Assembly (NCBI RefSeq): GCF_905220365.1
Contig: NC_061129.1
Span: 3,162,803-3,226,802 of the forward strand
Length of the DNA: 64,000 bases
Direction of reading: 5' to 3'
From: Vanessa cardui
Lineage: Eukaryota > Arthropoda > Insecta > Lepidoptera > Nymphalidae
The position numbers and the translations under genes were made by a program. Positions 21,851 through 33,074 of this stretch are shown here, piece by piece; position 1 is the first letter of the stretch; the number at the start of each line of letters is the position of its first letter. The notes under the pieces are model-generated. The model worked only from the letters and a program-made list of their open reading frames with translations, searched no databases and was not told the DNA's origin.

Positions 21851-21922
21851 AGGTTCCACCGAGATTTGAACTCGGATCGCTGGATTCAAAGTCCAGAGTG
21901 CTCACCATTACACCATGGAACC
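21851..21922 (-). tRNA. tRNA-Gln (anticodon TTG), reverse
   Basis: Intact 72-nt gene with T5 on the transcribed strand. Head-to-head with the tRNA-Ser remnant at 22260; mirror partner is 23455-23526. Confidence 0.96.
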
Positions 21923-22259
21923 GTATGTATGTTACTTATTATTATAAGTAGTCTATAATTTAATAATTATAGGTAATTACAGTTTATACAAAAAATTCAC
22001 ACTTGTTCAAATATTTAGAATTAATAAGAAGAATTCTGCACGCTACAAGCCCACGTTTGATATGTTCTTAACATCGTTAAAATGTGCAAAACCTCCTGCC
22101 TATTTATGAATAGCTTCGTTGAGAGTTGCATGATATTTTGTAGGTTTATCTTCAGGTTACTAGGTAATTGGTTAGCAAAGGTCACCGTTTTTCAGGGTTA
22201 AATGTATAATAATAGGATTCGACTAGCAGGTTACTAGATAATTGCTACAAATATTGAGC

Positions 22260-22297
22260 TCCCTCTGGGAGGGTAGGTTCGAATCCTACCGACTGCG
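22260..22297 (+). pseudogene. tRNA-Ser(AGA) 3'-half fragment
   Basis: Matches positions 45-82 of tRNA-Ser (variable arm, T arm, 3' acceptor strand) with one change in the variable arm. The acceptor 5' strand, D arm and anticodon arm are lost. It keeps a B box. It is the broken Ser partner of tRNA-Gln 21851. Confidence 0.88.
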
Positions 22298-22299
22298 AT

Positions 22300-22910
22300 T
22301 GATTTTATAGAATTTACATATATTCGTATGGGACTTCATTTTTGTTTATATTTGATTCTTTGGCTTTATTTGACGACACATACACGTAAAACTTTTTGTC
22401 GAAGTTGAGACTTTTATCCCATCAAAAACATAAATTTAAAATGAGAGCCAAGAGAGGTTCATGTAAAATTACACACGGTGCTACTCGCCAGTTCTGTTAC
22501 CTGAACTTGGCTGACACGTTACCGCGTGTCTAGGTGTTACCACTTGTATGACAGTAGTCAACGTACAAAGTGCAATCCATGTTACCATCGATTGCATACA
22601 ATGAATTGTATCTAATCACCAGATAATTTGGTCTACTCGTAACTGTCTCATCATGATAAATCTTTAATTTTCAAATTCTGAAGTGGTTCCTTTTAAATTT
22701 TTTCAAAGGCCTCTTCTACTGATATCCAATTTTTGTATACTGACATTGCTTTTTGGTAAGCCACAAACATTTGGCGTAGCTTTACCTTTAACCTTATCTT
22801 TTACGGCCTAAATATTTTTTTATGAATTCAATCTGTTCAAAATATATGCAGAGGTCAACTCCTACACGATCCATGAAAAAAAATGAAGGTCTATATGAAA
22901 ATTCTATAAA
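22300..22910. other. Central spacer of the inverted duplication
   Basis: Lies around the symmetry axis near 22680. Unique AT-rich sequence; no gene or known repeat seen. Confidence 0.45.
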
Positions 22911-22916
22911 ATCAAA

Positions 22917-22998
22917 CGCAGTCGGTAGGATTCGAACCTACGCTCCCAGAGGGAATCTGATTTCTAGTCAGACGCCTTAACCGCTCGGCCACGACTGC
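22917..22998 (-). tRNA. tRNA-Ser (anticodon AGA), reverse
   Basis: Intact 82-nt gene. The transcribed strand runs 'tgcgtttgatttta', so the first T4 lies some ten bases out. Head-to-head with tRNA-Gln 23455. Confidence 0.95.
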
Positions 22999-23454
22999 TG
23001 TGAGCCAAACCCTTAATATAAACAAAGAAATCTGAAGTTATCCTTAAAGTATAAGCAAAAATAATGTAAAGAATATTTCCATATATATTAGAAGTGTACA
23101 ATGCAGAGCTCGCAGTAGACTCAATATTTGAAGCAATTACCTAGTAACCTGCTATTCGAATCCTATTATTTTACATGTAACCCTAAAAAGCGTCGATCTT
23201 TGCTCACTAACTACCTAGTAACCTGAAGATAAACCAACAAAATGTCAAATTCCATGTTCACGAAACTGCTTATGAATAGACAGGAGGTTTGCACATTTTA
23301 ACAATTGTAAGAACATATCAAACGTTACTTGTAGCGCGCAGAATTCTTCTTATTATTTCTAAATATTTGAACAAGTGTTCATTTCGTGTATGAAGTGTAA
23401 TTACCTATAATTATTAAATTATAGACTACTTATAATAATAAGTACAATACATAA

Positions 23455-23526
23455 GGTTCCATGGTGTAATGGTGAGCACTCTGGACTTTGAATCCAGCGA
23501 TCCGAGTTCAAATCTCGGTGGAACCT
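23455..23526 (+). tRNA. tRNA-Gln (anticodon TTG)
   Basis: Intact 72-nt gene followed by T5. Mirror of 21851-21922; divergent from tRNA-Ser 22917. Confidence 0.96.
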
Positions 23527-23699
23527 GATCTTTTTGAAAGATTTTAAAATTGTTTACATAATTATATTGCGTTATACAAACATGTGATATAGATTTCCCC
23601 GAAATATAATCAACCATCGTCAATTCTTTTTTCTTCTTACATTAGCTAAATGGAAACTTCATCTTAATGTCTTTGATTGTGATTTTCCAATTTTTCCTG

Positions 23700-23950
23700 C
23701 AAATGCGTGACACGCCTTTATGGCATATGTTGCTGTTATATTTTGATGGTAAGTGGTCTAATGGTCCACCACTTATAGACAATGGCACCGTAAGAAATCT
23801 TAACCATTCCCTTGTGCTTGTAGATACACTGGCACACTCACAAGCGGAACACAGCAATACTGAGTACGATTTTGGCGGGATAAATATCTGATGAATGGGT
23901 GGTACCCACGTTAAAGGCCTTGCATAAAACCCCACAACCAAGTAAAAAAA
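23700..23950 (+). repeat. Lepidopteran repeat 'gtaagtggtcaccat' (copy 4)
   Basis: Mirror of 21365-21640, with 'gatggtaagtggtctaatgg' at its start and 'ctgatgaatgggtggtaccc' near its end. Confidence 0.55.
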
Positions 23951-24160
23951 TAACGTAAGGAAGGGCATCATGAGATTGGCTTAAAACTTAGTGCGAAAGG
24001 AACTTGGAAGTCCGATATGCAATGAAGTTACGGAAAATGAGTTCAATATATAATCTATGACTAATGTCAATTGTTTGTCTTCGTTCTCAATGTTAATGAT
24101 ACGTTTGACTAAGTTCGTGCAGTAAACAAGTCTTATATAGTGATAACAGCAATAGCAAAA

Positions 24161-24279
24161 AGCCAACGACACGCGGTGTTCCCAGGCGGTCACCCATCCA
24201 AGTACTGAACGCGCCCGACGTTGCTTAACTTCGGTGATCGGACGAGAACCGGTGTATTCAACGTGGTATGGACGTTGGC
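24161..24279 (-). rRNA. 5S ribosomal RNA gene, reverse
   Basis: 119 nt identical to the reference (T111, T119), with T5 on the transcribed strand. Unlike its mirror partner at 21036 it has neither substitution. Confidence 0.98.
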
Positions 24280-24651
24280 GATAGTAGAATTAAAAAGTAT
24301 AAATAGATTGTTCGAAAACCATTTATTTTGACTGAACTGTTTTTTTTTTAAGTCATTGAAAAACAGTTAAGAATTAGATGAATATTTCGGTGACTTGCAA
24401 TAAATATTTTGAACATTAAAGACAATACTCAAAATTTGTGAGGTGTTCCTGGAATAAAGCTATTCTGAACCTGAGAAATTTTCCAGATTTGCTATTTTGC
24501 TCCTAAGAAATGTTAAAACAGCCCTTAAAGTTACCAATGGGAGCAAGTCATTTGTATAACGGTTTTAAATCTGTACTAACAATGGTCATACATTAGTAAT
24601 TAAATAAAAAGTATATTTATTGGTTTGTTTATATTAAGGGATTAGCTCACA

Positions 24652-24733
24652 GCAGTCGTGGCCGAGCGGTTAAGGCGTCTGACTAGAAATCAGATTCCCT
24701 CTGGGAGCGTAGGTTCGAATCCTACCGACTGCG
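24652..24733 (+). tRNA. tRNA-Ser (anticodon AGA)
   Basis: Intact 82-nt gene. T4 follows at 'gattgtttta'. The 5' flank ('tttgtttatattaaggg') matches that of 20152. It is the last tRNA-Ser in the window. Confidence 0.96.
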
Positions 24734-24739
24734 ATTGTT

Positions 24740-25395
24740 TTAAAAATAAATTTAATATCACAGTATGAAACTGTCTTTTGCTGATTTTGATGACGATTTT
24801 CTAATCTGTCTATCTGTTACTCTTTCATGGATTAACCACTGCACTGAATGTGATGAAATTTTGTATCAAATCTGAAATCCAACGAACCTTTGGTTCCTTT
24901 TTAATACCTTCAACCTACAACCATCTCTATCATAACAGACGGTTAGTTGTATCTCAAAAGGAATTATTTCTTACTTTAATTTCTCTATTATATGTGTCAT
25001 TAGTATCAGTTTGTATTAACGATTTTATTCAAAACTCACTACTTTTCTCGCCCCACTGTGCACCTGCAAAACTTCAGTTTTATTCAAAAGACTTTTAGGA
25101 CTTTCGAACCCAGACATGTTTTATGTTGATTTCATTTTAAACTCTCACAAAACACTCAACTACATCACAATATTCGAACCTAATTGAAATAAAATTCCGC
25201 TCCAAAAATTAATCTTTGTTAAATTATAATAAATACAGTAAATGTTAATTATATGTAATATAAAAGTTAGAAAGGATTAAGTAGAACAAGTAAAAAAATA
25301 TGTAGAAAAATTATTAGTTGATTTGCAATTTTTATTCGATTTCAAAATATTTTGAAAACGTTACCGTGATGCACTTATTAATTATCTGCATATTC
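24740..25395. other. No gene recognised
   Basis: Includes an 82-codon plus-strand frame (24850-25098) with no family resemblance. Otherwise AT-rich spacer. Confidence 0.4.
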
Positions 25396-25399
25396 TTTT

Positions 25400-25665
25400 T
25401 TTTTATTTATATTGGGATGGTAAAGACCAATTAGCACCCATAGATATTGGAGCTGCTAAAAATATTAACCCTTAAAAAACCAATGCTAAGTTTGGTGGCC
25501 AAACTCTTCCTGAATTTGGCCACCATAAATGTTATGCACCCTTATGCCTGTAGTGACACTTGCTTACTGACTCTTTAAGCCAGAACACAACAACGCCAAG
25601 TTGTTTAGCGGTACAGTATGTGATTAGTGAGTGATACCAAACGGGTTTATCTATTAATCTATTAT
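25400..25665 (+). repeat. Lepidopteran repeat 'gtaagtggtcaccat' (copy 5, degenerate)
   Basis: Recognisable by 'ttatattgggatggtaaaga', 'atgcctgtagtgacactt' and 'agcggtacagtatgtgatta'; strongly diverged. Confidence 0.5.
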
Positions 25666-25689
25666 TTACCTTATTAATATATAGAGTAA

Positions 25690-26060
25690 TCATTACATAG
25701 TATGGAACAAAGCCGCTTACTGTATGTCTGTCTCTGTGTATGCTTAGATCTTTAAAATTATACAACAGATTTTGATGCCGTTTTTTTAATAGATAAAGTG
25801 ATTCATGAGGAAGATATATATGTATAATACAAGTACCAAAATGTATCTTAAATACATTGTGTATTTTATATGGACAAACATATGCAATGTTGATTTTTTT
25901 TTTTCGAAGATATTGCTGATTTAAAATGCAGAGACATAGCAGTTTGTATCGTATAATAACAAAAGCTATGATTTTGTAATATATTAATATTCTGCTGTTT
26001 ATGTATTACCAATTTACCAGTATTGCACCCTTACGAAGCCGGGGCTTGTCACTAGTATTA
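25690..26060 (-). repeat. RTE-like 3' repeat (copy 3, reverse)
   Basis: Shares 'tagataaagtgattcatgag' and 'ttaaaattatacaacagatt' with 14880-15110, and ends in 'ttacgaagccggggc', the usual outer end of this repeat in Lepidoptera. Confidence 0.6.
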
Positions 26061-26148
26061 TATATGTATTAATGATACTTGCCTCAAATACGAATTTACT
26101 TATACTAATAACTTGATATAAAAATATTAGATTAAAAAATAAAAAATC

Positions 26149-26220
26149 AGGTTCCACCGAGATTTGAACTCGGATCGCTGGATTCAAAGTCCAGAGTGCT
26201 AACCATTACACCATGGAACC
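26149..26220 (-). tRNA. tRNA-Gln (anticodon TTG), reverse
   Basis: Intact 72 nt. The D loop has TAGC (minus-strand reading) rather than GAGC, as in 30491 and the CTG genes. Downstream on the transcribed strand is T6. Its flanks are not shared with the Gln/Ser pairs, so it is a more isolated copy. Confidence 0.95.
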
Positions 26221-26439
26221 GTATGACGATTTATATAGATATATTTATTCTCTTATATTATTAATCAATTATGTGTAAATAATCTGAATGAAAACTTGAT
26301 TAAATAAAATTAGTCATGTTATATTACATAAGGCAACGTTTGTAGCAACTATGTAAATATATATACATATAAATGAACATTCTACAATTTCTTATGTGTT
26401 TTCAGCGGAACAATCTTATATTTAACATAGTAGTTTTAT

Positions 26440-26740
26440 TTATAATCAGCAGGCGAACTGCCAAGTGGGTCACTGACGCCCATCAATTGGCATTGTAGGA
26501 AATAATACCAATACCCGACATTCCGATAACTTTAATTACACTAGCTTACTCGTTCTTAAGCAACAACATTAGAATATGGTGTCTGGTAAAAAAAGAGTAA
26601 CTACTAAGTTTCCTGCCAGTTCTTTTCGGTAGAATCTACTTTCCGAACCGGTGGTAGCTTCACTTAATTGTGAAATGACGATTCAAAAGTGCTTGTAAAA
26701 GTCTACTTGAATAAAGTTTATTTTGATTGATTAATTGGTA
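26440..26740. repeat. Degenerate repeat and LINE 3' UTR remnants
   Basis: 26440-26600 is a decayed relative of the 'gtaagtggtcaccat' family. 26620-26735 ('ccgaaccggtggtagcttca', 'ttgaataaagtttattttga') matches the 3' UTR of the LINE at 19140-19990. Confidence 0.5.
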
Positions 26741-27004
26741 CAATACGGGATCGAGGTACCAGACGATCTTGCAAATAGTTCAATAGCTCTACCACCATGT
26801 TAAATGATAGTTCCCTTTAAAAGTATGGTATGAAAAATAATATATTTGAATATATGGTTACTCCTTTTATCGGTCTAAGTTTTTCGACGTCTAAATATTT
26901 TAACGACATATAATAAATAATTAAAGGCATTTTTGCTCCGTTTAAGCCGTTATAATAGCTTTATTGTACACAACATTTAAAAAAAACAGTTATATACGTG
27001 GTAT

Positions 27005-27620
27005 ATTAATCAATTCAATTTATTCAAGTAAACTTCACAATGAAGCGTTTTTGAAATGTGAATAATTAAATACTACCACCGTTTCGGAAAGTAGCTTCTA
27101 GCGCTCGCGCTTCTAGTTGCTCTTTTCATATAGATAAATTTACAATGCTGTTATTTACAGTAATTAGTGTCCTATCATGGAACCCGAACCTAACTCCAGT
27201 CGTTTCTTTCCAAAAAGTACTCTTTTAATTACAAATATGATTTATTTATTAATTTAGTCTTAATAATCTTTTTAAACTTTGATAATTGCAAATTAATTAT
27301 ATTTACATATATCTTATTATAAACGCGTATACCATTTCCCAAAAAAATACTCTTTACCGTATGCAAACGGAAACTAGGAGTAACAAGTTTATTATTATAT
27401 CTTGTATTAATAGTATATCAGCTTTGATGGAATACTCTTTTATAATCTTTTGTATAAACATTATATTATCGTATATTATGAAGCAGCCGTTAATACACCG
27501 ATTTCTTTAAATTTCTCATTCTCGTGTAATGATGTCCTAGAGCTAATATTGTAAATAGTTCGGATAGCTCTTTTCTGCAGAATAAAAACAACTTCAACAT
27601 CAATATTAAGATAGTTTAGT
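27005..27620 (-). mobile_element. Decayed jockey/CR1-like LINE fragment
   Basis: The plus strand first shows the 3' UTR phrase 'actaccaccgtttcggaaag' and then, near 27320-27390 and 27540-27600, degenerate matches to the coding part of 19353-19925 ('gtataccatttcccaaaaa', 'ggataGctcttttctgcag'). Frames are broken throughout. Confidence 0.6.
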
Positions 27621-27624
27621 TAAC

Positions 27625-28835
27625 GTTTTTATTTAATTTTTGTACGTACCCCTCCTTATTAGATGATTTATTTTTTATAAGTAGTTTAGACTAGACAGTA
27701 TTCATAGAATGGATCCGAATGTAAGACGTATTGATTTGATAAATAAAAGAAATATGACATAATCCCACAAATATATATGGGAAATAATAATTTTTAATTA
27801 ATCCGATCTTATAATACGCTTGTGCTATTGACTCAAATAGACAAGTTGTTATAAAAAGGCTCGATAGATGTCAACAAATCACCCACCAGGACTTTAAACT
27901 TTAAACCCGAGCTCAGCACTCAACCTCAGGGCTAAGGACATTAGTACTCGCCTGAAAATCCGGTGACGCTGTAAAGGCCAGTAGGGCCAACAGTATTACT
28001 TTACACAAAAAAAACAACAAATCAGAAGTTGTTCAGTGTTGAACACCGCACAATCGGTAGTCTGAACGTTGTTTAATAAAATTTAATAATTCTATGTATC
28101 TAATTAATTGTAATTAGTGTTTAAGAATAAGTATAATATATTGTTATTGTTTTAAATATACATTGCTTACTTATAAATTGGTTTTTCTATTTATTTTGTC
28201 ACCAGTTCTCCGACATATAAGACTAGATGTAAAAAGCGATCTCTTCCAGACAAAATATACACCAAAAACCATTACCAGTAACAAAAGTAGCTTACGCGAC
28301 CGCTTGTTAACAGAAAACCATATCAAATCATATCGAAATGACCTAATTAAAACATTTACAAGGTTTGTATCCTTGATGGAAGGCACGCGAGTCCCTGAGG
28401 CACATAACTTGAAACTTGAAACGATGTCCATTAGTTTTATAATAAAACATTTCGGAGGCGTATATAACGGCGCGCCTTACGTATTAACTGATTACTTTAA
28501 TAAAAAAATGCTAACTCTTCCGTTGTAGGTGTCAAGGGAACGCTAGCGTGTCGCGGCTTGAAATCTATGTAAGCTAGTTTAACAATTTTAAACGATGTTT
28601 AATCAACTGTTAACGATTTTAATTAAACTGAAGATTTAGTTACGAATTTATGTGTTTGATGAATTTAAGTCACGGGCCTTAGATTATTTATATATCTTGA
28701 TAGAGTTTCGCAATTGAAATAAAGGAGCCAACTTCATTATCCTAGTGTGTGTGACAGCTAAGTTTGACACGATTGTCATGTATTTAGAGGCTTTGACAGT
28801 TTATCTAGATATATAAAAAAATTAAAGCCCATACC
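27625..28835. other. No gene recognised; 121-codon frame 28163-28528
   Basis: A 121-codon plus-strand frame begins with a hydrophobic stretch (MLTYKLVFLFILSPVL). I know no homologue, and an 86-codon frame overlaps on the minus strand. It may be a chance frame or an orphan exon. The rest is AT-rich spacer. Confidence 0.3.
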
Positions 28836-28839
28836 GTAT

Positions 28840-29085
28840 AACACTACCGAATTTATTGCCGGTGGTAGGTCATCAGATATTCTACCGCCAAACATCAGTA
28901 CTTAGTATTGTTGTGTTCCAGTTTGAAGGAAGAGTGTAACTACAGGCACAAGACATAACATCTTACTTCCCAAGGTTGGCGGTACATTGACGATGAAAGG
29001 AATGGTTACTATATTTTACAGCGTCATTGTCTATGGACAGTGATGACCACTTACCATCATGTGGGCCATAAAAAGAATCCCACTA
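28840..29085 (-). repeat. Lepidopteran repeat 'gtaagtggtcaccat' (copy 6, reverse)
   Basis: Clear blocks: 'catcagatattctaccgcca', 'cagtttgaaggaagagtg', 'acattgacgatgaaagg' and 'accacttaccatcatgtggg'. Confidence 0.65.
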
Positions 29086-29089
29086 AAGT

Positions 29090-30485
29090 CACATATTGAG
29101 GACCTATTTTAATATAGTTGGTATATATTTTAGAGTATCATATTTCTCTCTATTTACAACAATTTGATCAGGTATATAAGAATATCTATTTTTAATATAA
29201 AACTTTATCAACAGTATAAAGCAATTGGTCAAAACAGCACTAATTATTACTTATGTAATAATTTTATAGTAGCATATTTTCGTTTTTAAAAATACTAGTA
29301 TTTCCTTGGTATAATTTGTCAGTTTATGTTTCTCTTCTTCCTCATACGATAATTCCACGATTTTCTTGGCAAAGGTACAAATATAAATTGAAGATATAAT
29401 ATATAAATACTTTTTGTGGGATTCTATATTATCATTTATACAAGTTGATTTTGATCCATTGGTGAAGTTTCGTGCCAACATTTGTGCAACACACCCAGGA
29501 TTTTTAAATAATTTAATTTCGAAAAACGAACGCTTGATGTTAGATAATTAACGCCAACCAACCAAAATCAGAAGAAAGACATATATATACATATATGTAT
29601 ACATATACGGTATATTCTACTGGTAAAATTAAATATCTTATTATAATATTATATTATAATAGTTATTCTAAACGACTAAATACTTGCTTACTAATATAAC
29701 AATTTACCGTTATTACTATATTAAATATAAATGGGGAATAATCATTAGAATTAAAAAATAATAATAGCCATGAATTATATACAGATGATTTCGTCATAGT
29801 CTCATAATTTCTCAGTTTCCTAGTTACATGCACAAAGAATTTACAGTGATTTTTATAATAACATAATCAACTGATTAAATTAATTTGAATAAACAGTATC
29901 ACCGGCCCTAACCCTTCCGATTACAAGCGGACACGATACTTATCAGTAGTTCACGTCGCGACGCCGACATTACCTGTGAATTATTATTTCTGATTAATAA
30001 ATTGTGGCTCCCCGAAGGCAGGGGCGGGGCGCGTTCTCGTCAATTATGAAATTTGATGCTTTTTCATTAAAACCTACGGGGCCCGAGAGGCCGGAGCCGG
30101 GCCTTCAGTGGGTTAACGGGACTTGTGACGTGTTAAGGGTTATTTTAGTCATTTGACAGGTGACAGGTGCGGTTATTGAAAATTTGCTGAATATTTATTC
30201 GATTTTTTTATAATCGAATAAAGAAACAATAAATAATTATTTAATTATTGAACTTGTCTATTCGATTTCAGATTAAATATATTTATTTTTTTATCAATAA
30301 ATATTGCTGATTTGTTTTTTATCAGTTGATTTAAAAATCAATTTGATCGATTACATATTAAACGACAAAATTAAAATTATAATTAATATAACATCAAGGA
30401 ATGTATTTGTGACAGACTCGAATATAAATTAATTAATTATTTTATATCGTTACAAATGCCGAAATAATAATTTCACTAAAAATAA
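29090..30485. other. Spacer with GC-rich islet 29900-30120
   Basis: Mostly AT-rich with no supported gene. The islet at about 29900-30120 has far higher GC ('aggcaggggcggggcgcg', 'gcccgagaggccggagccgg') and no open frame; it could be an old conserved non-coding element or a repeat that I cannot name. Confidence 0.4.
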
Positions 30486-30490
30486 AGATC

Positions 30491-30562
30491 AGGTTCCACC
30501 GAGATTTGAACTCGGATCGCTGGATTCAAAGTCCAGAGTGCTAACCATTACACCATGGAACC
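30491..30562 (-). tRNA. tRNA-Gln (anticodon TTG), reverse
   Basis: Intact 72 nt with the TAGC D-loop variant shared with 26149. 'gatctttattttta' follows on the transcribed strand. Last tRNA gene in the window. Confidence 0.95.
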
Positions 30563-30999
30563 GATTACGATGTATCGGGCTCGGCGAAATTTTGGATCAT
30601 TTGTGACAAGATAACTAAGTTTACAATTTGGAATGAAATGTATTTCAATACTATGTATCTTATCAAAAATATTTGTCATATTTGTTCAACTTTATTCATT
30701 TATACATTAATTAGACACTAGAGGTCAAGAGTTTATCTATGTATTCGTTCCGATAAGACAATGGAACTTTTATATTATATAATTGTTTAAAATTTGTCAA
30801 AATATATAAGTAGATGTCTTGTAAAATTATTGTGTATTGTGATCGTATCCATTATTTACTAATGATGATTATATATTTTCTTGGTATGTAATAAAATACA
30901 TAATTTGAACTGGAATAACTCACTAATAATGACAAAGCGTGAACCTTAGCTGATGATTCTAAGTTCAAAACTTGATGTAATTAATTTCTATTTATGGTT

Positions 31000-31135
31000 C
31001 ATCTCGTGCTCGGTAGTGGAGACCAACAGCATAAAAACCTCCAGGTTTTACCGTGGTGGATGAGAATCTGCCAAGTGTAAACAACATATTGAAGCAGCGT
31101 GGTGGAGTAAGGCCCAGCAGTGGGACATTAACGGG
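31000..31135 (+). mobile_element. Family-1 SINE fragment (5' truncated, internally deleted)
   Basis: Has 'catctcgtgctcggtagtgg', 'agcagcgtggtgga' and 'cagcagtgggacattaacgg', in the order of the SINE body and tail at 11952. The tRNA-like head is missing. Confidence 0.65.
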
Positions 31136-31305
31136 CTCTTACTTAACCGTTACTTTAATTATTTTAAACTTTCACCAAAACAAAGTATAAGGTCATCGTC
31201 CTCATACGTCAGTATTCGTAACACTAATAACTAATCTGTGTCAATGACAATTAAGAATGAAGGCAGTAATTTGTACTAGTTTGAACTAGTTTTTGCCAGT
31301 TAGAC

Positions 31306-31317
31306 GGGGGGGGGGGG
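31306..31317 (+). repeat. G12 homopolymer
   Basis: Twelve consecutive G in AT-rich sequence. Length may be imprecise in sequencing. Confidence 0.9.
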
Positions 31318-31496
31318 TCGTATTGCATAGCGTATGTTTTTTGTTGCACCCGTTATGTATGCAAATGCTAAAGATGGTCGGTTGTATTAGACGTGAAAAC
31401 TTATCAGATTTTAATTAAAAGTTTGTAATATTAGATTGGATTTACTACTTTATTATTGTATACTAGAAAAAATATAAAATAAATTTATATAAAAAA

Positions 31497-31615
31497 GGCC
31501 AACGACACGCGGTGTTCCCAGGCGGTCACCCATCCAAGTACTGAACGCGCCCGACGTTGCTTAACTTCGGTGATCGGACGAGAACCGGTGTATTCAACGT
31601 GGTATGGACGTTGGC
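31497..31615 (-). rRNA. 5S ribosomal RNA gene, reverse (C119)
   Basis: 119 nt equal to the reference except C at the last position (GGCC end). T6 follows on the transcribed strand. First of the 5S genes in the tRNA-free half. Confidence 0.98.
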
Positions 31616-31619
31616 GACT

Positions 31620-32235
31620 CTTAGTTCAAAAATATTAAACAATACTAAAAAATAAAACGATTACCTAATTTAGTTAAAAAGCTATTTCTCACGTGTTTGG
31701 TCAGAGTAGATATATTATCAGGCAACGCTATTGATTAGATCAGTCATACTTTACTAAATTATTAATGAATAGAGACTGAGAAGGCAAAAGGGCAAATAAT
31801 TAGCATACTAATAACTGTTTGTCTGGGCATAATATTTGACATGGTAGAGGTGTAGGGTATCTATAGGGTTACGAGAGTAACCTTAGCCTTCAATACGGTT
31901 TTTATGACATTTGATTCAATATCACAATTTATTTCCCATTACTATTGCATATTATGAATATAGCAGGGGCTATTGAATTTGCTTTATTATATACAATTAT
32001 TATTGTAATCAATTGATCAATACTTTGTAAAACTGTAATTAATATTATTCTATATGGCAGAACATTTAATACTGGCATGTAACACTATTTCTTATTTTAA
32101 ATATGATTGAGCTGTCATTAGAAAACAATTGGACGATAGCGTGGCATTATAACAAAAGATTGAAGCATCATTGTAAAACGATATTATTTTGGCCATCCCG
32201 AACTACTGATATTATAATAGCCTTTTTTATCTCAT
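31620..32235. other. Spacer, nothing recognised
   Basis: AT-rich, no supported gene or repeat. Confidence 0.4.
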
Positions 32236-32239
32236 TTTA

Positions 32240-32540
32240 AAAAGGCGTTACGCATTTCCCTCAATTGACGTTTGTGTGGAACTAGCTGGTGAATAATTAA
32301 AATGTTGATTTAATATCAGTTGCTGGAAGACAAATTTGTTACGGGAAGAGTTTTATTAACTTTCGCCGGCGGTTTTTCCGAACCGATACGATTTGGGAAC
32401 CTTCAAGAAAAGAGCGTACTCCTTTCTTAAAGGCCGGCAACGCACCTGCAAGCCCCCTGGTGTTGCAGATGTCCATGGGCGGTGGTAGTCACTTTCCATC
32501 AGGTGAGCCTCCTGATCGTTTGCCACCTATGTCATAAAAA
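32240..32540 (+). repeat. Lepidopteran repeat ending 'gtgagcctcctgatcg'
   Basis: Contains 'aaggccggcaacgcacctgc', 'gtccatgggcggtggtagtc' and 'catcaggtgagcctcctg'. It is the better preserved, opposite-strand relative of 8250-8395. Confidence 0.7.
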
Positions 32541-32954
32541 AATAATAATAACTGCCGTCATATGCTAAACGCATATAGCCCTGATGGACATTTGATGCAG
32601 CTTGCGTCATAAATCCTATGCGATTTTATTAACGACAATATGAACAAGTTATAATAATAACAAATGCTAGATTATAAATAACAATAGCTAATATGTTTGC
32701 CTTTAAAAAGTACAACTGGGACACTTATAGTTTTCTATTGGTAGGGTCTTAATATTAATTAATGGTATTTATATACTTGATGTATTTTTTTATTTTTCAT
32801 CAGTCAACATCGTTATGGTATATGAAATAAATAATTAATGAGGCATTACATAAATGTTTTTTTAACAATTCGGAGCGATATATAAAATTTGAGTTTTTTT
32901 TTTATAAATATCGTAGTCAAAACATATATTTAATTTTGATATCAGTTGCAAAAA

Positions 32955-33073
32955 GGCCAACGACACGCGGTGTTCCCAGGCGGTCACCCATCCAAGTACT
33001 GAACGCGCCCGACGTTGCTTAACTTCGGTGATCGGACGAGAACCGGTGTATTCAACGTGGTATGGACGTTGGC
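32955..33073 (-). rRNA. 5S ribosomal RNA gene, reverse (C119)
   Basis: 119 nt, reference sequence with C119; T5 on the transcribed strand. No U5 gene lies near it. Confidence 0.98.
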
Positions 33074-33074
33074 G

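Larger units (their letters stand above)
20455..22258 (+). repeat. Left arm of large inverted duplication
   Basis: Reads in reverse as 23105-24620. It contains, in mirror order, a 5S gene (21036), a 'gtaagtggtcaccat' repeat, tRNA-Gln (21851) and a tRNA-Ser remnant (22260, just past the arm). The arm is longer than its partner mainly because of the 260-bp Penelope-like insertion at 20713-20972. Confidence 0.8.
23105..24620 (-). repeat. Right arm of large inverted duplication
   Basis: Inverse of 20455-22258 without the Penelope-like insertion. Contains tRNA-Gln 23455, the repeat at 23700-23950 and 5S 24161. The uninterrupted sequence near 24320-24345 is the pre-insertion site of the element at 20713. 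Confidence 0.8.
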
